25,965 nucleotides of DNA from Apostichopus leukothele (Eukaryota; Echinodermata; Holothuroidea; Aspidochirotida; Stichopodidae). Position 1 is the first letter of the stretch; each line of letters opens with the position of its first letter. The translations under genes and the position numbers were made by a program. The stretch lies in NCBI GenBank assembly GCA_010014835.2, contig JAAAKB020000024.1, forward strand, positions 698,649 to 724,613, read 5' to 3'. This document shows, piece after piece, positions 17,401 through 25,965 of this stretch. Under the pieces are notes generated by a model that saw only the letters and a list, made by a program, of their open reading frames with translations, was not told where the DNA came from and made no database searches.

Positions 17401-20400
17401 TCCAACCTGTTGGTGGCCATGAAATAAGAAGTCTGAGCAAGATCCTTGCTGGCTGCTCTCGGCCAAAGGGCAGTTCAAGAGTTGGTGATGGAAACCAGGT
17501 CGGGTCAAAGGTGACAACCAGGTCGGGTCACATCAGATGATGAAAGATCAGATGAGGTGAGACCCGGCCAGGTGGCAACGTGGAAAGTAAAAGCAGGAGA
17601 CCATTAGAAACGGCCTCGTACATATACATACATGTTCAACACAAAAGTACATCACAGATTAAATAATGAATATAAGAAACTCTAAACCAAACCACTGGAA
17701 GGGCCATAATATTTAAATCCAACTCCCTCCCCCCTTTTTTTAAAACAAAATATTGACCAATCATATCCAAGTGAAACACATCTAATGAATATCCAGTAAG
17801 CATGTTCCACACATCTATCTTTTGTCAACTGCTGTCCTGTGTTTTGACCTTGAATAGTGACCTGTAAAGACTCACCTGATACGTATTGCAGATCTTTTCA
17901 GCTGTATGTGTAATTGAAATAGTAACACAAACTAATCTAATGGAAGACTATTACGATCAAGAAATGGTAGGAAGGGGAAAATGACCTGTAGAGAATCATT
18001 CCATGATCAACGAGTGTGGAACACTTGCATTGATACCTGCCCAAGTTAGACAGTTGGTAAATGCTTTACTTTTGAGAAATTAAATGACCACTTTTGACCG
18101 TTTTTGGTTATTTGATTTATTCAGTAAATCTCATTACCACAGACATTTCAGTGATTTTTGGTTTTTATGTTTGTTGCAAGTGTTGTTACAGCAGCTTTTA
18201 AGGCTGCACAAAACAAGAAACATTTAGGCTTTTGATCTTGATTTCAGTCTTCATTTACCCCATATTCCCAGCTCACTATGGCCCTTCCCTTTTAATTCAT
18301 AAAATGAGGACAACGTAGGAACCAACTTTTTCATCGTGTATTTATTTCTCAACTTCCATGCAGGCTAAAAATGATAATACACCACAAGTGGAAGGGTTAA
18401 AGATGTTTCAATGGGACAGTTCAAACATATTGGGTAGGACTTAAGCAGTACTTTACAACACAGAATTACTTGTGAACACATTAAAACAAATTTCAAAATA
18501 AATATGGGTTTGGATTAAATTGTTTTTGTTTTTATTTCATAACACTGTGTCAACAGTGACGGACAAATAGGGCCGCATTCCTAAACGCAGTTCATGCTGA
18601 AGACTGAGTAAGACTATTTAATTTGTAGCCAAATTTGATAGATTTCTGTAATATCTTTAACAAACAATGCAAAAAAGAGATCAGCTTTGAGATCACAACA
18701 TCCACGACAAAACAATCATCTTGTGTGGTCACTTTTGATTACGACACTACATGGTTGATGATGTTAGTAGAATTGTGCTAGGATTGCCAGTAGTAGAAAA
18801 AGGCACTTGGATTTTTCTGCAATAACACCATCACCATATGATAAGTTGATGAACAATTGCCAGTCAAGGCATTGGAATGATTTCCGTACCTTACGAAAGC
18901 TCCTTGTTTCTGCTTATTATTAGCAATTTGTCTTGGGCTGATCTCATAAGCCTGTACAATAAACTGATGTGTATTGTAATTCAGGAAAATACAAGTGAGA
19001 GCGTGAGCTTAGGCAGAAGATTTTCTTTTAGCATTGTCGAAGCCAGTCAAGTTGAATTTAGAATAATCACTAAATTACAGTACATGAGTACAGCAACATC
19101 ATAAACTGCAAAAGTGAACTTTCCTCACTTCTTCCACTGCAAGGGAATCATCTAAGTGTTCAAATTTTGTGTAGCAGTCCTAATCTTTGAATTTCGAAAC
19201 TGAAATTTTGTATCTTAGTAAATACTAGTGTTTACACGGGTCCAAAAATCGGGAACCAGGTACCCGAGAGCCGTTACTCGTCGGGTATCCTATTGGATGA
19301 AACCATATAAATATTAAACTTAGCTCTTAAACACTATCTACTATCTATTGTGCAGGCCCCGGGTTCGCATTAGCCGCGGGATTGCGCGATTCCCCTAATT
19401 TGATCGCATTTGGAATAAACGTTTAGTAAAAAAGCCACTTGCGATTATTATTTTGTAGTTACCCCGTCTAGAATCTAGTAACATCTCGTAAATTTTCTTG
19501 TCAGACTTTCCTTCTATGAAATAAACATATGAAAAAATAAAAATTGTAAGAATTCTTTCAATTTCTTCCACATGGTAGCCTAACATCACACTTATTTAAT
19601 GGGGAAATCTAGCCTAACCATCTGTATATTCGCTGAAATTGTGACGCAGTTATAAGATATCCATGGAATACTTTCATTACTGCTGTTATCTTCAACCACA
19701 TGGTAGCCTAATACCAGACTAAGTCAATCTTGCCTAACCATCAGTTTGCCCAAAAAAAAAAAAAACACACTTTGCGTAGGATTCGGGTAATAATTAAGGA
19801 ACCGGGTAGTATCGCGCCGGGTGGGTACCCTGTGCAAACACTAGTAAATACTATGGTTCCTGTGCTATATACATCTTTGTATATGGATAGCAATTGCACC
19901 ATTTTGCCTCGCATTTTGCAATGCGATACCAGATACATTATTCCGTCTTTTAGTAGTATTTTACTAGACCACGCTTGCACTGTAGCCTCTCATATATTCT
20001 CCTATCAATGAATGAACTGTCCCCTGAAACATCAACATTCTCCTCCCCTTTCTACATATTAACATTTTGTACATGTTAACAATGTAAGAAACAGAACACT
20101 ACAATATTTATCATTTTCACAGAGAGCACATCACTATTGAAACCAAAGATGAACAGGTGAAAAGGTGTTTTCAAGTACATCAGGAAATTTAGGATACGTT
20201 ATGCTTTCTTGAGAATGCTTGGTTTGGGAGTAGCAGCATCTTATAGACATGACAACGACTCGTCTGTTTGGTGTAATTCATCAAACAATGTTTGTACATA
20301 TGACTTTCAGGCCTATGTCTGAAATCACTGCTTGTAAGTAACAGCATTAACCTTATCCGTTATCTTTGATTCAATTGCGATATGCTACTGTTAAACAACG

Positions 20401-23400
20401 ACTAATGCAAATGTTGGAAATTCCAAACATAAGTGAAAACTATTTTAGTGGAAATTTGAGAGAAAGCGAGCTAGATTACTATCAAAACCCCTAGGAAAAT
20501 TCACTAACCTCTGATCATCTGTGTACATTTGACCACATGGGTATGGGGATGACTGACGGCCACATCAAAGGCTGAAAAGTGACACAAAGTTGAAAAATAA
20601 TTTTAAAGGATTGAAGCTGCTCAATTACTTGCAGTTTTCAGATAAAGTAAGAGGCTTTGAATTTTCTCACCTGCCCCAGCTACTAGTAACAAACAAAAAC
20701 ACTTTTTCATTCTTTCTGCAAGGGAGTAAACAACATTGCAGACAAATTGAAGCAGCATAAAGGAAGCCCATGAGCATCAAAAGTGCAATTTTTCCTACAA
20801 AACCCAGCATTCGCATCCATCTCCAGCTGTGTAGTGTACAGAAGGTACATACAAGACAGCATAGCTGTACATTACTAACTAGTCACTATACAGTAAAGTA
20901 TGCTTGAAACACACTACTCCATATAGTGCTTGCAAGACACAAGTTCAACATTAAGAGCCTAAAATTGTCCATTATTACATTTGAAAGAAAGTGAAACATT
21001 GACTAGCAAGTTTCCTTTTGCTAAATTGTCAGCAAATCTTTTGGTACTCCAAAAATAAGTTACAAAATAAGTTCTTAATAGTAACTCATCGTCTTAATTC
21101 ATTTTGCATTTTGTTTTGTACGTTGAACTGGGCAGGATTTCAACTATATCCCGAGAGGTTGAACCCTTGCAAGATACCAATGAACGTGGTTAATTCGTGT
21201 AACGATGTATGGACGCAAACTGTTAAGTAATACAAAACAGTTTTGTGCATCTTTGACAACAAATCTGGTTGATTCAAGTCAATTTGGTGCAAAGAAACAA
21301 AGAATTTAGGAACTGAATTCAAACTTTCAAGCCAATGGTTCAATTATTTTCGTCTTTAGCGGTTCAAATCTTCAGGACTACTATTGTTAATCATTCAACT
21401 TACCAAATGTCTGCAAAATGATGCTTTCATTGATGACAAGTTCCTGACTCTGCTGCATGTAACTCTGTGTTGAGAATGAAATATAAATTATTTGCATGAA
21501 ATAATGTGTGATATCCACAGTTCATACTGTAACAGGCATACTAAATACTATGCAAACAGTGACATTGTGAAACTACAAAAAACTACAAAACTGTGGATGA
21601 TGAATTGGATGTTGACTCCCTTCAGATAGGACCAACCCACCTATCACACAAAAGAGACATTACGTTAAAAGGGAATAGGTACATGGGCTACCGTCATAGG
21701 TGCAAAATGGGCAGGCAACTGGGGGCAAAACTGACGTTCCGAACACAACTTGAGAGATGTATTGTTCAAAAGAAACAATACACTCTTTCATAAGTATATT
21801 GCCTTTATTTTCATGAGCTATCTTTATTTTTATGAGCTATCTTTATTTTCATGAGCTATCTTTACTTTCATGAGCTATCTATATTTTCATGGGCTATCTC
21901 GATTTTCATGAGCTACCTTTACTTTATGAGCTATCTTGATTTTCATGACTATCCTGACAATTGAGAAACATTTTAGTTAATCAGTTACACGTAACTGGAA
22001 TGGATCTCTTCTTTTCTAAACAATTACCAGTTGTGTATATCTGCTGTACACGCATGCTCTACTTTTCATCTTCTCCTGTGATCGAAATGGGATCGCATAG
22101 AAAAAACAGACACCACTCCATATTGCTATTCGCTTTGTGACATTTTCAGCAGTAGTAACACAGGTCATCTCTCTGTGTTTACTGTAATTGTATCATTCAG
22201 TCTTATCTACTATAGCTGGTGAAATAATGCATTAATTAAGCGGAAATTTTGCTGAAACTCACATCACTTTTTGGATCCAAAGGTGGTGCCCCTCGGTGGA
22301 GACAAAGATGAGCAACTTTCAAGACATGTTCAAGTTTGTGGGGTTGTTCTTCCACTTTTGCAGCTAAAAATAAGCAAGCAGCTGAAATACTCTGTAGAAG
22401 AAACAAGAAAGAACTTGAAAAATTCAAGAATACTTTCTAGCAACGTGGAAAAGCTGACATCAAAATGATCTTGATAAATCTACCACATGTAGCACAGGGG
22501 CAATAAAAAAACAATTGGTATATCCCCAAAACTTGTATGGAAACTGATAGCATTACGCTTGAATATAAATCCAGTCACAACTGTAGTATGGAGGATCATC
22601 ACAATTTCACAGACTTATTATCTTTTGTTATATCTTACATGTTAATCTGATCACATTTCAGTTTGACTGCAACACATATAAAAGTATCTTGTCTTTTGGA
22701 CTTAGACACATCAGCAAGATAGAGCTATTACAGCAAAGTAAACATTTACCTATGAAGGAACAAAACTCATTTTGATCCTAACAACTTTAGTTCAAGCTGG
22801 AATTGAAATGCTGACCCACTTAATTACCCTACATAAGGGCCAAAGTTGGAGTAGCATTTTTACCAAAAGCTTTATTTTCAAACTGAAGCAAGGTTAACTT
22901 TGCAAAATGAATGTTACTTTATTTTACCATTTTAACGAACTGATTATTATCTTTGTAGATTGTCAGTACTTTTACAAACTTGAGCATTGCATGCACAATT
23001 AATATTCACTTTAGCCTCACTGTTTCATACTGAAAAAACTACTATACTTTGATACTTACATTTCTTGGAAAACGTGTGAACGGTTGAAACATGTAGAACC
23101 TGTGCATATACACAATTGCAGTATTAATACACAGCTGATTACTGTTTCATTAGGTCAAGGATGATTGTGCAGGTGAATAATAAAATTAACAAATACACTG
23201 ATAATAGTGATGGGAACGGGTACCCGGCCACAAAAAATTACTACCACAACCAAGCCTTTACTACCAGATATTCTTGAACATCACTAACATCATTTTCTAT
23301 TTCAGTTACATTTTGTGCAAAGTTATAAAGGAAGGAAAAAATTCATTTGTATTCTTTCGTAATTTCGTCACTTGGTGATATTCCCTACTATCTTGATGTG

Positions 23401-25599
23401 TTAAAGTGTAAAATGTGGTGAATTTTTTTCTTTTCTTTTTCCACCCGAGAAAGTTATGATCAACCACAATCGTTTACTTTTCAATGTGAACACTGTACTG
23501 TATAGCCTAAGCAATCTCTCCACAAAATTGGAGAATAATTTGGAATGTTGAACTACAAACTTCTCCAAAATCTGTTGATTTGATATGGAATGCCCCATAT
23601 CACCTATTGTTGTATAGAACCAGGGGGAGAAAGGATTTTCCAAAACACGAAAAAAATAATATCCTACTATAGTTAGGTGTATAGCAAATAGACTAACCAC
23701 CTCAGCGGTTACGGATCTCACGAAACTACAAAAAAACAACTAATTGTATTTTGCAGTGTTGATGTTTTCTACAGGAATATGGAAACTATTCAGTTTTTAG
23801 TTAATCATGACAAGTGACCTAAAAAATGTGATATCAAGGTTTATTTTCATCAAGATGGCCATAGCTAGGTGCTGTGATATCGCGCTATGCATGTATGGTA
23901 TGGACTTTGCCTCGTGTTTTCATAGGGAATAGACAGCTTTGTTCTTGCGGAGGAGTCAGTTGGCTTGAGGTGTGTTTTACTTACCTAAATGTTACACTGA
24001 TATTTGACCTACTTTTCTTGAACGTCTATGATAATAGTTTGCATAACTTTGCAGATCCTTTAATGACTGACCTAATTAATTCTAGAGTGGAGCCAAATCA
24101 GTTTACTCCATGGAACTTTCCCTGGAAATGTGCCAAAAATATAAGGCAGAGGACGAGCTCACAGTTGTTTGGCAAGGTACCTGGGAAAATTTGCAGCACA
24201 TATACCATAGTCTGTTGGGGTAGGGTTAAGCTTTGCAGTTGTGATATACCTATAATGCACGCTATTCTTTGTTAGTCAGTCTAGAAACGGAGCTTTGCCA
24301 AACGATGTTTGTTTTATAATATCGGGTTAGTTTTGTAAGTAAACCTTTTTAAAGATTGTCGAAGAGATTAAATCTCTTTTCATTTTATAACATAATATAA
24401 ACATGTAATTTTAAAATTTTCATCAGTTTCCTCACAATATGAAATCAAAAAGTTGTCAGTATTTCGCATCAGCAACTGCAATTTTTTTTAACGGCAATCA
24501 CTCAAATATACCAAAATAATTTGGGGGGCCTTCACCCCCTGGTCCACCACAAGGGTTCCACCCTTGACCCCACCATGGCCCTTAGACTGGCCCCTGGATG
24601 CCACACCATTATGGTCGCACCCTATGCGTGTGTTCACTGGACGAACACGGGAGGGAAATCAACAGTTGTTTGAAGTGTGTTCACGGAAAATTACACAAGG
24701 TTAAAAACTGGGTTAACATTTAACTTTTTAAATGCGTAAACACCTAGGCCTACAACAGCTATGTTTAAGTCTTTCTGGATAAGCTTGACAGGAAGCTTCT
24801 CACATTAATTACGGTATGTGCTACTGAAGGGTTTGGCTGATTTTACATTTGTTTCAAATTCAAAGTTTAATGTGTCAACTGTAACGTAATACTTTGACTC
24901 GATGAAGTGTTACTGTTCAACCAGTCTAGGCTTGAGAAGTTAGAGCATACTACTATTTCACTTGCAAGGTACAGTATCAACTGGAGAAGCCGGTAGTTAT
25001 GTCGCAATCAAAAGCTGGGGAGAAACATTTAGCCATGCATGGGTATTTGTTTTCCCAAAAACAAAATGGCGCACACTGTTCATGATCTATTCTAAATGAA
25101 CAACTTTCAAGAATAGGTCTAACAGTAACATTAGGCTTAGTCTACCACAACCAACTGACATAGTTCCATTTCAGTTGCTCTGAAGTGACACATATTTGGA
25201 AATTGTTGATGGTTTGCTGCAGTACTAGGCACATTCGGCAAAGAAATACCGTTATTGTTTTGAATAGCAATACAACATAGTATACTAGTTAGCATTAGCC
25301 TACTGTACGTATAATGTACCAGCTCGGGTTAAAACACTGCGTGATAAGCCTACACACGCCATGGTGTGAATGCACATGTTGTATTGCAGTGCACTAACGT
25401 AAGAAACAGCCATGTTGGATTTTAATATCCATAGGTTTGGCAAAGGATACACCTGCAGACGCTGACCCATATCTTGAATTAAATTTGCAGACTGCTGCCG
25501 ATAGGACAGTTCTTTCTCGGGCTCCACACCACATTTTCGAGAAGGGGTATTTTGAAGTTGTTCACGTGTAAAATGCCAGCGATCAGATCGTGCCGCCAT
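14375..25599 (-). CDS. ccnt: Cyclin T (P-TEFb cyclin subunit), nine exons visible, 3' part lost in gap
   Basis: Cyclin T binds and activates CDK9 to form P-TEFb, which phosphorylates the RNA polymerase II C-terminal domain and pausing factors to release paused polymerase in the nucleus. Exons on the minus strand: 25599-25451, 23141-23060, 22391-22263, 21464-21404, 20571-20509, 17452-17407, 15161-15071, 14805-14733, 14402-14375 (cut by the gap). Phases agree at every junction. The visible 240 or so residues cover the N-terminal cyclin-box pair: [95 protein letters not shown] and [15 protein letters not shown] all match the animal cyclin T pattern and not cyclin K or L. The long C-terminal region of the family is not visible. 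Confidence 0.95.
14571..14615 (-). CDS. Candidate 45-nt mini-exon (repeat copy 1) in cyclin T
   Basis: Same structure as the mini-exon at 14652-14696, with its own acceptor and donor and matching phase. It differs by one synonymous base (TTG for TTA in a Leu codon). Use is unproven. Confidence 0.35.
14652..14696 (-). CDS. Candidate 45-nt mini-exon (repeat copy 2) in cyclin T
   Basis: The triplication places a pyrimidine tract and acceptor (ttctttctctgtag) directly before TGTGGGAG, and the duplicated donor gtaagttg after GGACC. The bounded 45 nt has phase 1 at both ends and would insert 15 residues, [15 protein letters not shown], between exons 8 and 9. Whether the spliceosome uses it cannot be told from sequence. 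Confidence 0.35.
14733..14805 (-). CDS. ccnt: Cyclin T exon 8
   Basis: A 73-base exon coding [20 protein letters not shown] and ALLD plus one base, matching IPVSTDGKHWWEYVD in human cyclin T. Acceptor is cttccttcag, donor gtaagttg. Its 3' two-thirds and the first part of the following intron are repeated twice more downstream (see the 81-bp repeat). Confidence 0.95.
15071..15161 (-). CDS. ccnt: Cyclin T exon 7
   Basis: A 91-base exon coding [20 protein letters not shown] and [10 protein letters not shown], second cyclin box, matching [20 protein letters not shown] in vertebrates. The opening C completes a split Ser codon. Donor is gtgagtca. Confidence 0.95.
15162..17406 (-). other. Cyclin T intron 6
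   Basis: A 2.2-kb intron. The acceptor follows a T-rich stretch ending ttttttgcag. Plus-strand frames here (such as 16578-16928) show no domain. Nothing else seen. Confidence 0.8.
17407..17452 (-). CDS. ccnt: Cyclin T exon 6
   Basis: A 46-base small exon coding [14 protein letters not shown], identical over these residues to my recollection of the vertebrate protein. Split codons on both sides give Ala and Ser as expected. Donor is gttggaac. The acceptor ccgagagcag has a weak pyrimidine tract, which suggests that inclusion may depend on enhancer sequences. Confidence 0.93.
17494..17532. repeat. Short tandem duplication, AACCAGGTCGGGTCA
   Basis: The motif occurs twice at a spacing of about 23 bases, with a related GACCCGGCCAGGT form in opposite sense just downstream (about 17564-17576). 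It sits within 110 bases upstream (in gene sense) of the cyclin T exon 6 acceptor. Confidence 0.6.
19218..19225. repeat. Left target-site duplication of hAT-like element
   Basis: GTAAATAC, identical to the copy at 19844-19851 on the other side of the element. Confidence 0.85.
19226..19843. mobile_element. Complete non-autonomous hAT-like DNA transposon (618 bp)
   Basis: Terminal inverted repeats open TAGTGTTTACACGGGT on the left and TAGTGTTTGCACAGGGT on the right (read inward), fitting the TAGNG-type ends of hAT elements. The element is flanked by identical 8-bp copies of GTAAATAC (19218-19225 and 19844-19851), the target duplication size of the hAT superfamily. It encodes no transposase, so it would have needed one supplied in trans. 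Inside, a direct repeat beginning CCACATGGTAGCCTAA recurs at 19568 and 19696, and GGTACCCG motifs occur near both ends. The perfect target duplication argues for a fairly recent insertion; the ends differ by a few bases. Confidence 0.85.
19844..19851. repeat. Right target-site duplication of hAT-like element
   Basis: GTAAATAC, identical to the copy at 19218-19225. Confidence 0.85.
20509..20571 (-). CDS. ccnt: Cyclin T exon 5
   Basis: A 63-base exon coding [20 protein letters not shown], the conserved [15 protein letters not shown] region between the two cyclin boxes. Acceptor is cttttcag, donor gttagtga. Phase 1 at both ends. Confidence 0.95.
20572..21403 (-). other. Cyclin T intron 4
   Basis: An 832-base intron. 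Nothing else seen; the short frames here have no family resemblance. Confidence 0.85.
21404..21464 (-). CDS. ccnt: Cyclin T exon 4
   Basis: A 61-base exon coding [20 protein letters not shown] plus one base. It matches the family segment [20 protein letters not shown]. Acceptor is ctcaacacag, donor gtaagttg. The final G joins CC of exon 5 to give Ala, where human has Gly. Confidence 0.95.
21465..22262 (-). other. Cyclin T intron 3
   Basis: A 798-base intron containing the 19-bp minisatellite (listed separately). Nothing else seen. Confidence 0.85.
21803..21953. repeat. 19-bp minisatellite, about eight copies
   Basis: The unit CTTTATTTTCATGAGCTAT recurs about eight times with small substitutions and length changes (CTTTACTTTCATGAGCTAT, CTCGATTTTCATGAGCTAC and a copy lacking two bases). 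Each unit carries a TCATGA palindrome. It lies inside cyclin T intron 3. Confidence 0.9.
22263..22391 (-). CDS. ccnt: Cyclin T exon 3
   Basis: A 129-base exon, 43 codons, phase 0 at both ends. It codes [20 protein letters not shown] and [12 protein letters not shown], then a variable loop ([11 protein letters not shown]) where vertebrates have a different sequence. The LAAKVEE segment is the conserved cyclin-box core whose Lys and Glu contact CDK9. Acceptor is ttcttctacag, donor gtgagttt. Confidence 0.96.
22392..23059 (-). other. Cyclin T intron 2
   Basis: A 668-base AT-rich intron. Nothing else seen. Confidence 0.85.
23060..23141 (-). CDS. ccnt: Cyclin T exon 2
   Basis: An 82-base exon coding [17 protein letters not shown] and on to RFPRN, the first helices of cyclin box 1, almost identical to the family. 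Acceptor is gaaacag, donor gtaagtat. The first base completes a split Val codon from exon 1. Ends in phase 0. Confidence 0.95.
23205..23286. mobile_element. hAT-like transposon terminus or tiny remnant
   Basis: TAGTGATGGGAACGGGTACC at 23205 has the TAGTG opening and a GGTACCCG core also present inside the terminus of the complete hAT-like element at 19226. CATCACTA at 23279-23286 mirrors the first eight bases, so this could be an 81-base internally deleted remnant. The eight bases flanking the two ends do not match, so a full element is not shown. Confidence 0.4.
24521..24620. repeat. GC-rich, partly self-complementary patch, possibly transposon-derived
   Basis: A run of short G and C blocks (GGGGGGCCTTCACCCCCTGG, then AAGGGTTCCACCCTT) lies in otherwise AT-rich intron and can fold into small hairpins. 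GC-rich blocks like this occur in repeated elements of many invertebrate genomes, but no ends, target duplications or coding remnants are visible. Confidence 0.3.
25451..25599 (-). CDS. ccnt: Cyclin T exon 1
   Basis: ATG at 25599-25597 opens [16 protein letters not shown], matching the family N-terminus, in which a short variable leader precedes RW.FTREQL. The upstream frame has no other ATG. The exon ends QDMGQRLQ plus two bases, GT, before donor gtatcc. A donor two bases earlier (gtgtat) would break the frame, because exon 2 then opens with TAA; the later donor gives Val-Asn-Gln, where human has Val-Ser-Gln. Confidence 0.93.
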
Positions 25600-25619
25600 G
25601 AATTTTTTAGCGACCAACC

Positions 25620-25710
25620 GAGGCTAGAAAGACGCCTGCGCAGATGGAAATGACTTTCGTTGAACTCGAAGCATGACGTAACATCTTCCAGATGCATCAT
25701 GGGAATGCAA
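25620..25710. promoter_or_regulatory. Probable cyclin T promoter, possibly bidirectional
   Basis: Just upstream of the cyclin T ATG are a CRE/ATF-like TGACGTAA (25674-25681), an NRF1-like GCCTGCGCAG (25634-25643), and GCATTCCCATGATGC on the minus strand (25694-25708), which resembles ZNF143/Staf sites. No TATA box is visible. These factors are typical of housekeeping and bidirectional promoters. Motif calls are by eye. Confidence 0.4.
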
Positions 25711-25950
25711 AATCTCAACACAACAAATGCCCCGAAACGGACAATATTTTCACACCATACGTCTGGCTTCATTTTAGAAAATGTCGATAAGATACTGGTA
25801 GTGACAGTAATCAGCAAATCTTCTGACACGACGAAAATGGATTTGATGGCATGCGTTGGAAAAGCTTCGGAGGGCCTAGGTTGCCCTCGAATAGGTCTGC
25901 TGTGCACGGGGTTCTTATTGATACTGCTCAAGATCGCGTTTACATTATGA
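25699..25950 (+). CDS. Possible start of a divergent gene, unidentified
   Basis: A plus-strand frame opens with ATG at 25660 or 25699 (MGMQNLNTTNAPKRTIFSHH) and runs to TGA at 25950, about 100 bases from the cyclin T start and in the opposite direction. It contains a hydrophobic end (LLCTGFLLILLKIAF). I recognise no family, and a splice site could cut it short. The minus strand is also open here, so an antisense shadow or chance frame is possible. Confidence 0.25.
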   Translation: MGMQNLNTTNAPKRTIFSHHTSGFILENVDKILVVTVISKSSDTTKMDLMACVGKASEGLGCPRIGLLCTGFLLILLKIAFTL

Positions 25951-25965
25951 TATAGGATAGTATAT

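Larger units (their letters stand above)
17453..20508 (-). other. Cyclin T intron 5
   Basis: The longest visible intron of the gene, about 3.1 kb. It carries the complete hAT-like element (19226-19843) and, close to the exon 6 acceptor, a short duplicated ACCAGGTCGGGTCA motif. No other gene seen. Confidence 0.8.
23142..25450 (-). other. Cyclin T intron 1
   Basis: A 2.3-kb intron. It holds a hAT-like terminus near 23205 and a GC-rich self-complementary patch at 24521-24620. The 133-codon plus-strand frame at 23874-24275 shows no domain. Nothing else seen. Confidence 0.75.

Noticed and set aside
19730-20011. 93-codon plus-strand frame at the right end of the hAT-like element
   Set aside because: It runs from the element into flanking intron and shows no transposase motif.
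21361-21370. GGTTCAAATC resembling a tRNA T-arm or SINE B box
   Set aside because: No A box, cloverleaf or poly(A) tail nearby.
22271-22468. 65-codon plus-strand frame over cyclin T exon 3
   Set aside because: Antisense shadow of a conserved exon.
23874-24275. 133-codon plus-strand frame in cyclin T intron 1
   Set aside because: No family resemblance and antisense to a well-supported intron. It is likely chance.
25600-25617. Earlier cyclin T start with a leader of six more residues
   Set aside because: The codon there is TTG, not ATG. The ATG at 25599 fits the family N-terminus.
25479-25931. 150-codon minus-strand frame overlapping cyclin T exon 1 in another frame
   Set aside because: It ends within exon 1 out of frame with the conserved cyclin T protein. 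Treated as a shadow.

Overview
This is eukaryotic nuclear DNA from an animal: introns with GT-AG borders, about 37% GC by eye, AT-rich intergenic sequence, microsatellites, long G or C runs and one run of N. The window holds two protein genes facing each other tail to tail. Their protein features (a single ZEB/zfh1-type gene with vertebrate-like end fingers, and a cyclin T) suggest an invertebrate, perhaps an ambulacrarian or echinoderm-like deuterostome. That placement is a guess from protein resemblance and genome texture.

Left half, plus strand (about 1289-12900): a ZEB (zinc finger E-box-binding homeobox) transcription factor gene. Six coding exons join with compatible phases into about 1204 residues: 1289-1328, 4272-4453, 5247-5442, 7113-9830, 10120-10296 and 10924-11225. 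The long fourth exon carries an N-terminal cluster of five zinc fingers, a central CCHC finger, a divergent homeodomain and a CtBP-type PLDLTK motif. The last two exons carry the three C-terminal fingers. A long 3' UTR follows.

Right half, minus strand (25599 down to the gap at 14374): a cyclin T gene, the cyclin partner of CDK9 in P-TEFb. Nine exons can be placed to the base and give about 240 residues of the N-terminal cyclin-box region. The ninth exon runs into a 979-base N gap (13396-14374), so the 3' part of the gene is missing. Part of exon 8 and its downstream intron is triplicated as an 81-bp tandem repeat. The two extra copies each keep a splice acceptor and donor around a 45-nt in-frame mini-exon.

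Other content: a complete 618-bp non-autonomous hAT-like DNA transposon with a perfect 8-bp target duplication (19226-19843), a second hAT-like terminus near 23205, a 19-bp minisatellite (21803-21953), and a possible bidirectional promoter with a divergent plus-strand reading frame at the right edge (25620-25950). A CpG-richer patch inside ZEB intron 1 (3098-3690) may be an alternative first exon or promoter. I found no RNA genes, CRISPR arrays or retroviral elements. The most unusual items are the exon-nested triplication in cyclin T and a zinc finger in ZEB that sits where vertebrate ZEB proteins have only a linker.
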